From positions 46,344,102 to 46,408,101 of the forward strand of contig CM059563.1 of assembly GCA_030386875.1 (NCBI GenBank): 64,000 bases of DNA, read 5' to 3'. Position numbers and translations under genes: made by a program. This DNA is from Morinoia aosen. Taxonomy: Eukaryota > Arthropoda > Malacostraca > Amphipoda > Talitridae. The notes below the pieces were generated by a model, which worked only from the letters and a program-made list of their open reading frames with translations, was not told where the DNA came from and made no database searches. This document shows, piece by piece, positions 35,891-45,306 of this stretch; positions within the stretch are counted from its first letter, which is position 1, and each line of letters begins with the position of its first letter.

Positions 35891-36932
35891 GAAGGTGAAG
35901 CCATTTTAAAAAAGGGATGAAAGATTGAAGAATCATAATAAGTCCAAAGTGTTGCTTCTTAGAAGACTGTTAAAGTTTCTTGCAAAACCAATTCTTGTAG
36001 CATTTTTTTATAAAATTTAATTTATTTTTGTAACTACCTCACATCACGTGTATTTTCATTTGATATTTATTATGCGCTTTAGGTTGGAAATAATTGATTT
36101 TGCTCAGTGATTTTAATTCAATGAATTTTCTTTGTCCGTGATGGCTCATAATTCACATCTTCCAAAATTCGTATTCATCCACTGTGTGAGGTTAGGTGCC
36201 ACCGAGGCTGCATCCTCTTCACTTGTACGCCAGCTGACAAAACATGTTACATTATATCAGTAACTGTTCCGGTTCTGACGAGCAGACACACCTTAGTGAG
36301 GACGATGTTAACATATGTAGTTCAAAAAATCTCTTGAAAATCCACGGGGTTTTAACCAATTTTTTAAAGCTAAGTTGGCCCGGTGACTTCTTCCGCTCCA
36401 CAAGTTAGAGTTCAGTGATGAATTAATTCATGAAAATCAGACCATACTCATCTTCCTATGTGCACCTCTTCAAGCCTCCACTTTGAAAATGATATTTATT
36501 TTAACCGGTAGAAGACACAAACTAATAGTCACGTTACCATTAAATATCGATGACCTGAAAGCCTCTGAAATATTATTTCGCAAGAATTTCACAAGTTTGA
36601 AAAAATCAACATCGAAAAATTTAATTGAACTGCAGCATCCAATTATCCTGAGTAAAGGAATGGGATCCATTCGCTATGAAGAGAACTCCCATAAAAATCG
36701 AACTAACAAACTCATTATTTCGCAAAATTTGCCTGGAACTATTTAAAATGATTTTAATTTTCAACGACCTCCAAAATAGACCAGAAGCTGGGAATGCTAT
36801 TTTGTAATCCAGTATTTCGATGAAATCTTATGAAAGTTGAGCTACCTTTAAACATTAAAAACAAATGGGCCGAGTTACTTGATCGTTCAGAAACTAAATC
36901 TAAATAAGATCCAAGAGAGTAAAAGGGCCCAT
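35891..36932. other. Unannotated stretch
   Basis: No supported gene. The frame at 36483-36746 lacks recognisable motifs. Confidence 0.5.
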
Positions 36933-37269
36933 ACACGTTCAAAAAAAGCGTCAAAATTTTGCATCAAAATATTGGTATCAAAATTTTGATGCAAAATTTG
37001 ACTGTGTGAGGGACGTTTTGATGTCAAAAAAAGATTTGAATCAAAATTTTGATGGATCAAATCCGTTTGATATTTTTTTGACGAGTCGTCAAATTTTTGA
37101 TGCGTGTGTGGGCTTTTGTCAAAATTTTTATCAAAATTCTTAGTCCGCAGATGACTGCCGAGGAGACAGAATCGCCGTGTCTGGGAAGAAGGAGACCGAA
37201 AAAAAATTTTGATTGAAGTTTTAGGCGTGTATCGAACCTTGTCAGCCATGTGGAGAATTAAGTAGGAGG

Positions 37270-38482
37270 ATATTGAATTTAATGTTGTCAACGAATTTCA
37301 TAATTTCGTAGGAATAGATAGGTAATATAGTCGATTTTAAGGTCAATGTGAAGTTTCATGCAATCACGGAAAATAATAATGCCGATCCCAAGAATCACTA
37401 AAGGAACACATTTCAGAACGTTTTACATGAATGACATTCTGCTCGCTGATGCGTTATTTTCGAATAATTGAACTTTGAAGTTGGCCTTGGCGCCAAAGGA
37501 AGCGAGCGCGTGAAACGTAATTTAATTAATAACGGAAGCTATTACAAACGTAAAGAAGTTGGGTCGTGAGGGGGAGGCACAGTTCTTCTAGTGAAAATTA
37601 TAAATGAAGCTTCTAACCCACCCATTAGGGTGACGACCGCAGTCTTGTTGACATCGGGTCCAAAATGGCGGCGCCCATGGTGGTCGCCATGTTAGACCCG
37701 ATGTAAACAAGATTGCGGTCGTCACCCTAATGGGTGGGTTAGAAGCTTCATTTATAATTTTCACTAGAAGAACTGTGCCTCCCCCTCACGACCCAACCTC
37801 TTTACGTTTGTAATAGGGGGTTAGCTTCCGTTTTTAATTAAATTACGCTCGCTTCCTTGGGCGCGCGACGGTCAACTTCAAAGTTCAATAATTCGAAAAT
37901 AACGCATCAGCGAGCAGAATGTCGTTCATGAAAAACGTTCTTAAATGGGTTCCTTTAGTGATTGTTTGGAATATCATTATCAATTTCCGTGATTGCATGA
38001 AACTTCACATTGACCGATTTTAAGACGTTTTACATGAATGACAATGTGCCCGGAAATGCTTATTTTTGGAGATATTTAACTTAGAAGTTATAGGGACGTC
38101 GTTTATAAAATTGAACAAACGGAGAGGTAAATAAGCAGAAATCCGGTTCTGACGTAACGATAGGTAAGGTTAGGTTTGGTAAAGTTAATTTAGTTAAGTA
38201 TCCTAACCTAAGTAAGCCTAAAATATCTTAATTTAACTCAACCATACCGAGGCCGATGACTCCCGCCAAAAAACTTGGCGTGGTCCGCGTCCGCAAAACG
38301 CCGGAAGAGCCATATCGAAACTGCCGTTAATGCTATTCTTACCTGGCGTTATTTATCCTATATCTCCTAAACTAAGCATTTCCGGGCACATTGTCATTCA
38401 TGTAAAACGTCTTAAAATCGACTATATTACCTATCTATACCTACGAAATTATTAAATTCGTTGACAACATTAAATTCAATAT
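37270..38482. repeat. Foldback (long palindrome) of about 390-bp arms
   Basis: The left arm 37270-37660 is matched in inverted orientation by 37695-38014 and then 38411-38482. Near the centre, ctaacccacccattagggtg faces caccctaatgggtgggttag. The 34-bp loop (37661-37694) contains atggcg and cgccat, which can pair again. The arms are near identical with small indels. The right arm is interrupted by a 396-bp segment (38015-38410). Confidence 0.9.
38015..38420. repeat. Inner inverted-repeat insert in the foldback right arm
   Basis: Bounded by perfect 48-bp inverted repeats (38015-38062 and 38373-38420) beginning cgattttaagacgttttac. The core gttttacatgaatgaca also occurs in the foldback arms near 37420. 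The spacer holds ggtaaggttaggtttgg and a GC-richer patch near 38260-38320. The terminal cgattttaag is shared with the foldback arm, so the segment could be an insertion, or a duplication and inversion within the family. Confidence 0.8.
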
Positions 38483-38516
38483 TGACCTATAGCAATCGTG
38501 CCGAGCAAGCCGAGGC

Positions 38517-38705
38517 CTATGGTGCATCCATCCGAAGGAAGTTACGGAAGTCCTCTGGTTCGTTAAAACGTAAATCTTGGATGAGGTTGACGTGTCCGTA
38601 GGTTTCGCGTTTTAAATACCAGTCTTTTGACCATTTCCGACATTTAGCAGAAGGTTTATCAGAATCCAAAGCGAACACTAGTGCTATGGCCACTGATGCA
38701 TCCAT
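38517..38705 (-). pseudogene. PIF/Harbinger (HARBI1-like) transposase N-terminal fragment
   Basis: An ATG at 38705, 136 bp inside the right TIR, opens a 62-codon frame. It contains KWSKDWYLKRETYGHVNLIQ and then EPEDFRNFLRMDAP before a stop. HARBI1-type nucleases share this pattern near the N-terminus: W-x(2)-W followed by a basic stretch, then DP/EP-x-x-FRNFxRMD. The DDE catalytic domain that should follow is absent. Homology ends about 40 bp before the foldback boundary, so replacement of the coding region by foldback sequence is the simplest reading. The accompanying Myb/MADF-type second protein of autonomous Harbinger elements was not found. The assignment rests on motif recall and was not searched. 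Confidence 0.75.
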
Positions 38706-38841
38706 GTCAAAGATTTTGACGATACTGAATTTTGATGGAAAAAACGCCTAAACGTGTGTGGGCAATTAAGCATCAAAATTTTGTGTCAAAATTGCGCGTC
38801 AAAATTTTGATGCAAAATTTTGACGCTTTTTTTGAACGTGT

Positions 38842-41012
38842 CGGTGTTTAAAATGACGGCCGGTGTTTTATTTTATTTAAAAAGAATACAGTCTTCTATG
38901 ATGGAGGTAAATGAATTCTTCAGTATCATTTGCGATTTTGCGCCGAGTACGCTGTCTCCGTTGCTGCCCTAGCCATTCTCTACCATCGGAAATTTCCTGC
39001 CTTAGTCTTCCTAAAGTCCTAATTTTTTCATGTTCTGTTCTTCGGGCCCCGTCTTCTCGAGTGCGACTAAGTCTCTGATCCTGAGCCTTTAGAGCTCTTC
39101 TTCGTGAAGCTCTCCCGTCACTTTGACTGGCTCTGGACCTTCGAAAATACTCAGCTCGAGGCGTTTGCTGAGTACTGGTATCTTCAGAGGTGCTGCTGCT
39201 CCCTCTGCGCTGTGTCTGCACTCTGCATGCATGGGGGTTTATTATTCAAGCAAATTCTACACAAGTATGAAGACAGTATCATGAATACATGTTTATTTAC
39301 CTTATTTTAAGAAATAATTTTTATATTATGGCTTCCCAGAAAATATGGTACACTTTGAATGCACATTGACATGTGACGTTAATTAGGCAGCTAAAAATTT
39401 TGTTTAGAATATATTACTCTACGTAGTGTACAAGGCCCGTCAAAAATGACTGGATTCGATATTTTCTTTAAACAAATTTTTCAGGTGTGAATGACAAACA
39501 AATATATTCATCCTAATAGTACTCGTGCTTGAAAAAAAATTCTTTTACTTCGTGCACTGGTGAAACTGCTATCACAAAGATACGGCCATTAAGCATCATT
39601 TAAACGTGTAAGAGAGAGACGGACCAACCAACCCACCAAGCAAGGAAAAACTGTGTTTCATTATTTTTTACTAAAAAATTCTATTAATCGAAGGTAAACT
39701 GCATTTAAGGAAGATCTTTTATATGCTGAATGATGGTTTCGAAATTACAGAGTAACGTTAGTCCAAAATTTTATCTTGCTGATATACTTCTCTCAGTTTT
39801 CTCACAATACTGTTTCTCACACAGTTTACACACAGTTTTCGGGTCTCACAGTACTGTCTGAGTTAACCCTTCATCATTGCAGTAATGAAACATATGAATG
39901 AAACCTTCGTATCCAATGCTCATGGCTGAGCAACATAATTAGTACATAAATTCTCCTCAAATTTAGTGTGTTCAATGAGGTTCCCATTGTAACAACACAA
40001 GATAAATTACGCACAAAAAATATGAAATTTGTATCTCGCGAAGGCATCTCGCGTTTTATTATATAAAGCCTGTAAGCAAACTAAAATGATACGATATGAA
40101 TGGTGAGCACTAAATTTTTATTATTTAACCATTAAGTTCAATTCTTATTTATAATAATTGAACGGTTCCATTATACCACTCAAAGATTATTTGAAAAATT
40201 TGAAATGTGTTGCAAACGAAGTGAAATGTATGTACGAGTATATACAATATATTTATACGCGCAAACATGCATACACATCTATTTAAATTATGTATATAAT
40301 AAATATTTATCTATACATACGTATGCAGATGTTTGGATAAAGGATATGCAAACAAATTATTATAGTGGGGATATGTAGAACCTGATGACGAAATGTAATC
40401 TGCAAGTCGTTTTTTTCATTGACTGTCAACGGAAAATTGTTCCTTTTTTGACTCAAAAGTAATTGGTACTTATTGGAAAATTGTGAGCAGGTAGGAAACA
40501 TTTGTGTAGTTCAAGATTGACATTTTATTTAGTAACAGAAGTGAACTGCCGGTGTCTCGGTCCCCTTGTTGCTTCAAGTGAGATTTTACCCTCTCGCTGT
40601 TCATTTTAAATCCAAAATATAACACCATTTTTTTAGAACCGTTTGTGGCGATTCATAGCATAATTTGCAAGTCCAAATTTACATTTACACCTTCATTCTC
40701 AAAAAATTACGCTGGGCTGCAGAAAAATTAAAAAGCATAGATATTTGTTGAAACTAACTCTGAGTTTCCGAACCTAACTAACCATCAATGTTCTCCTGAG
40801 ACGCGCTGCCCAAAATTAGATTATCATTATTATCATCATTATTATTATTATATTGTCACAAAATTAGAACATCCCTCGGCGGCGATGTGTCTGTCAGAAA
40901 CCAAAATTCTTCATCATATTGGCCTTGATTTCCGTTTATTGTTCAAAAATTCTCCGTGGAGTGCACGAATAATTTTATTTATATTTTCATTCATTCCTAG
41001 ATGTGATTCTTA
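38842..41012. other. Unannotated stretch next to the Harbinger-like element
   Basis: A minus-strand frame without any ATG (39221-38877, 114 codons) is rich in Arg, Ser, Glu and Gln and contains RRTEHEKIRTLGRLRQEISD. It could be a true exon or chance in a locally GC-richer block. It has no recognised domain. The rest (39222-41012) shows nothing supported. Confidence 0.4.
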
Positions 41013-41280
41013 TCACAAATTCTCGACACAAATGCTTACCGATGGGATTTACAGAATTTTTTTCATTTTACATGAAAAACTCATCTCAAATTTGCAATGT
41101 AAATACCTACCGTTTGATTTCATCAGCTTTTTTTTATTAATTTCTATAACAAAAACTTACAACAATACACGATGTAAATGCTTACAGTTTGATTTTATGA
41201 ATTGTTGAATTCATTTCTACTGTAAAAACTTACCACAAATTCACAATGTAAATACACACCATTCGATCTCAAATATCCAT
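41013..41280. repeat. Degenerate ~73-bp tandem repeat, about 3.5 copies
   Basis: The phrases caatgtaaatnc.tacc.tt, gatttcat... and a terminal aaaaacttac recur near 41025, 41095, 41170 and 41245. The repeat lies about 1.3 kb upstream of the receptor start codon. Confidence 0.65.
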
Positions 41281-42583
41281 GAAATCTGCATCAAGCACAG
41301 TGAGAATTTAGGTACCAGCAGAACATGCACTCAGGAGCCGCAGAATATTAGCATTCTGCAGAGGACGATGGTGTCAGGCAGAGTGGGATTAGCTTCCCAA
41401 GCTTGGCGGAAGGAAAGAGGAGTAGTCAAGCTCAAAGCACAATTACTAGTGCTCAGGTTCATGAATTATTCCGGCAGAAGCCCGCAGCACAGGCCGGGTC
41501 AGCACAAAACATTATTTTTCCACGAAAGTTGAGGCCGACTCTGGTAGTTCGAGTTACTGCTCCTAAGTTTATAGAATCTAGACGGTTTTCCAGAACTGGT
41601 CTTACATGGCAGATAGGTTGCAGTTATTGTGAAGTGTCAGTGCAGTGTGATGGTTCAGTTATAAAACAATTGTACCGGAGTAATGATGGAGTGATAGAAA
41701 ATGAAAGTTCAGGACTGGAACAATGATAGTAGGAAAATAGCGCAGTAACAGAACAGGGATGGCTAAATCATAGTTCAAGGATCCAGTGATGGTGAATTTA
41801 AAATTGTGCAACAATACTTCAGTGATCTTAGAGTAATAAAGAATGCTGGAATCGTACGTTGATTTTGGAATGATTATGCAATGAGTGTTCATTGATTGCC
41901 AAATTAGAATAAAATTTCTGCAAAATAACTACAAGTAAACGCTAGAAAAAGTTGAATGTTTTCATACCATATTAAGTCGCATATTTTTCAATGAACCAAC
42001 ATGCGACTAGGCTTGTAAATAAACTCTATTTTATTTCATGAAGCTGTGCCGTACTCTCCTCAGGTAGTCATTAAGGTTTCAGTATGGTTTGTGTCGGGAA
42101 AAAAATTTCAGTCAACCTGTGTTTCAATACAAATGGTTTCATTAAATACTCCAAAGACACAACGCAGTTTGACTTTAAGCGTAAAAATTACGTTATTTTT
42201 TGACGATGCTATAGCTCGCGTGTTTTACATATCTCCCTTACAATAATTCTGCGTCTAAGCTTAAAAATAATATCCTTTCTCTCAACCAGTTTCTTTCATT
42301 CACAGGTCCTAGTGCCCGTGCCACAAACTTAGTCTAGTCAGTGCAATCCTGCGAGTGGTCATTTCATTAAACTTAGTTATAAAGTGCTCATTGAAATAGA
42401 AAAATTAAATCTTGTTTTAGAACTCTTTGAAAGTTGTTTAAGATTTAAACTGAGTGTAATCTAAAATCCCAGTCCAAAATTTTTGCTCCAGCATCTCAGG
42501 TTTGAATGACATTACCTCGGTCGGAGTAAATTGCTCGTTTCACATCATTTGATGCGTAAAATATTCTGCAAAACTGATGAAAA
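41281..42583. other. Region upstream of the receptor start codon
   Basis: Probably contains the 5' untranslated region and perhaps the promoter of the receptor gene. A tcagt initiator-like pentamer lies at 42338-42342, but such a short motif is weak evidence and no TATA box is clearly placed. The 107-codon frame at 41403-41726 is unrecognised. A stop codon in the receptor frame (tga, 42578-42580) lies immediately upstream of the ATG. Confidence 0.35.
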
Positions 42584-42892
42584 ATGATGGAGCCGCTGCC
42601 TCTGGCCCATTCGATGACGTGGGAAGTGATGCCACCAAACTCAACAGCAACGTTCAGGCCCCTGCAAGGCTGGTACATACCACACCGAGAGGGAGGCTTC
42701 TTCCTTCCCAACATGTCGGGCTCAAACGTGCATTCTGGCTCCAACTCCACGTACCTGGACTTCGAAGACCAGCTTGTAGACGGAGGCCTGGACAACTACT
42801 ACCTCAACTCGGAGTGCGCGTGCGACAGCACACTCTGCCAGCACAGCATGATGCCCATGAACGACCCTAGCAGCATGAAGTACCCATGGAAG
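42584..42892 (+). CDS. Class A GPCR, exon 1 (extracellular N-terminus)
   Basis: This 103-codon exon encodes the predicted extracellular N-terminal tail of a rhodopsin-like receptor. Two tandem ATGs at 42584 and 42587 follow an in-frame stop at 42578-42580. The second has A at -3 and G at +4, so either may initiate. There is no signal peptide. Three N-glycosylation sequons are visible (N19-S-T, N43-M-S, N54-S-T), and an acidic stretch with Tyr pairs surrounds residues 57-74. Three cysteines (C78, C80, C85) could form a disulphide near the ligand-entry side. The exon ends AAG|gtgagt, a consensus donor in phase 0, which joins in frame to exon 2. A long glycosylated tail without signal peptide is common in peptide receptors. 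The family is inferred from exon 2; the ligand is unknown. Confidence 0.75.
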
Positions 42893-43819
42893 GTGAGTGT
42901 ATGGTAGGGTATGCATGCGCTCCACATGCATTGCAATTTTAACGTGTTTTTCATTAGAATATAAACGTATTGATTGATTTTGAGTGCTATTTTACGAGTA
43001 AAATTGCGAATTACTAAAAAGAAAGTAAACGAAAGCTATTCTTTGATTGCGTCATTCGAGACGTTAAGCAACTTTTAGTCGTTCATAAATAGAGTAAAAG
43101 CTAGCAAGTGAGTGCCACGAAAGATTATTAGAGTCACTTTACCCCACATCAAAAATGTAGAAGCTCTAGAAAATTGAATAAGCGAGATGCGTTTGAATGC
43201 ACAGCATGTTTGAAATAAACGTTCATCTTTTATATTTTCTAGTTCAGAATTGCAAAGAAGTAATTGTGTCTGATCTAGAATGTAAAGTCACTTCCAGAGA
43301 ATTTTCATACGTTGTTGATAAGAAAATAAATCTAGAAAAGTTCACAGTGGAATAAGCGATTTATGTTCGTGTTGCATAGATAATGTTAGAAAATTAATGT
43401 CACGAGAAGGCTGTCTGCCTCGTCTCTCATTAATTTACACTAATGAGAAGACCGAATGCTCGCTTGAGGGGTTGGCATACCTCAATAAAATGCACAGGAA
43501 ACACAAGGAAAATTTATGGGCAAGCCCAAAACAAATCAACACTACTACAAAATGTGTATACTAAAATTGGGCAGTACTCACCGATGTACGTTGAACTCGA
43601 CTTACTCAATGCGCGTTTTTCAGAGCGCATCAGTTATGATGAGGGGCTGCTTGCTACTAAATTTGGGGGGGGACTTTATACACGTGAAAATTCACTTAAT
43701 TTATAATTTACGGCAATACATCATACAGAACATCGATAAACGCACGCAATGTATGGCATTAGAACTGGTGTAAATTGAGTAATGGTATTCTAGAGATTTC
43801 ATGTGTTAAACAGCTTACT

Positions 43820-45306
43820 AATAATCAATTTAGCGAATGATTTAACGAATTAAAACATGAGAATTTAGGAAAATGGTAATTATGATTTCATTCTGCGTTT
43901 TTTTAGAATTTAGGGAAATTATAATTATGTGTTATAAAATTTTATTTTTGTTGATTAAAATTCCAGCGGTGCGGAGGTGTAGTCTCTTCAACATTTGTGT
44001 GTGTTACAAGCCAGAATGTCTGGACGGGTGTGTGTGGTGAGCCCATAAAGGATGTGTTGTTTCAGAAAGGGTGTGTTGTTTCAGGCAGGGAGTGTGTAAC
44101 TCTATCGAGAGGGGAGAAATAACAATCTCAACGATTGAGCACTAAGACGTTCGAAAGTGCTGACGCCTTGGTCCAGGCGATAGCTGTGTATATTATGTTC
44201 TCAAGATTTTTGGCTATACAAGCAGTCTGCTGGCCCTCGGCGGGTACCGCATGCTGTGTGGGTTAATGGCACAATCTCAAACTCCATACACAGTGCTCGA
44301 CAGATTTATGGCAAGCACTTGAGCGTGAAAAGGAAACTCTCAGAAATAGTCGGAGGGCTAACGTTGAGATCGGCGGTCCTGCAAACCCTCGAGAGGGAGG
44401 AGGCTGCTAAGTTACGTCAGAAGGCTCTAGGCCAATACCACGACATCAATATGGTGGGAAAGTAGTTGAAGCTAAGGAACACGAATGAGGCTTTAGCTGC
44501 GAAACAAGAAGGGCATTCGAACATGACGTAGAAGCTTCTAAGTGTGTGATTGGCCATGCGTGAACTAGAACACCGCTTTCTCGCGAACAAGTGGGTAGAG
44601 CTGATGAGAAAAATTTAGTCTTGCGTCGGCGATCGTCGGATATAGTACGTGTTAAAAATAGGAGGTGTTGAAAATTACCCTGAAAATATGTGACATAGAT
44701 ATCAACACAGGGAGTTAAACTTATCAAAAATTTCGCTTAATAAAATAGTCTCCGTTTTTCCACAGAGGGTAAATTGCAGACCTGGCTAAAGCGGGGAAAT
44801 CATTCTGAAGATGCCACATTAAGTGGGGAGGGTAAGAGTGATGTAATTACCTCTGGAGAAAATATTTTGAAATAGATATGATAAAAGTGTGTGGCCTTTT
44901 GTTGAAGTGAAGATTGGAATATTTAAGGGAACTTCATTAGCACGACTAGAAGTAATGAGTATTTAATTTTCATCGTGCAGGCGGGGAGGTTTTTGTCATC
45001 GGCTTGGAAGAAAGGGAGATCATGGGTCAAGATAACGAAGCGGGACGAGCAGTGTGATATCAGCAATAGACATTTTGAGCTGTGCATAAGGCAAAAGTTG
45101 GAACTGAAGCTGTGTTGTTTAATGAATGTATGTTTGAAGTGACACCACCTCCAGCACTGCTGGAATTTTAATCAACAAAAATAAAATTTTATAACACATA
45201 ATTATAATTTCCCTAAATTCTAAAAAAACGCAGAATGAAATCATAATTACCATTTTCCTAAATTCTCATGTTTTAATTCGTTAAATCATTCGCTAAATTG
45301 ATTATT
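43820..45306. mobile_element. DNA element with perfect 148-bp terminal inverted repeats
   Basis: Bases 43820-43967 (aataatcaatttagcgaatg ... ttccagc) are the exact reverse complement of 45159-45306. The match covers 148 bp without a difference. The 1.19 kb interior has interrupted coding-like stretches. One is KRKLSEIVGGLTLRSAVLQ with EREEAAKLRQKALGQYHD (44256-44465, + strand), another MREPEHRF-like text near 44555 and a third containing ISNRHFE near 45062. The last recalls the CxxHFE-type part of a THAP domain found in P-element transposases, but this is weak. No target duplication was identified. The superfamily is unknown. Confidence 0.85.

Larger units (their letters stand above)
36933..38841. 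mobile_element. PIF/Harbinger-related element carrying nested inverted repeats
   Basis: Perfect 38-bp terminal inverted repeats bound the element: acacgttcaaaaaaagcgtc... at 36933-36970 and its reverse complement at 38804-38841. Both subterminal regions carry several tcaaaattttgatg motifs, likely transposase-binding sites. Inside the right end, on the minus strand, is a HARBI1-like N-terminal fragment. The middle is filled by a long foldback sequence. TAA trinucleotides at 36920-36922 and 38849-38851 could be a Harbinger-type target duplication if the ends extend slightly beyond the perfect repeats, but the bases between do not match, so the exact ends are uncertain. Confidence 0.75.

Noticed and set aside
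36487..37291. Frames around the left end of the Harbinger-like element as a possible transposase C-terminus
   Set aside because: The minus-strand frame at 37291-36887 mostly translates the tcaaaattttgat subterminal repeats and shows no DDE motif.
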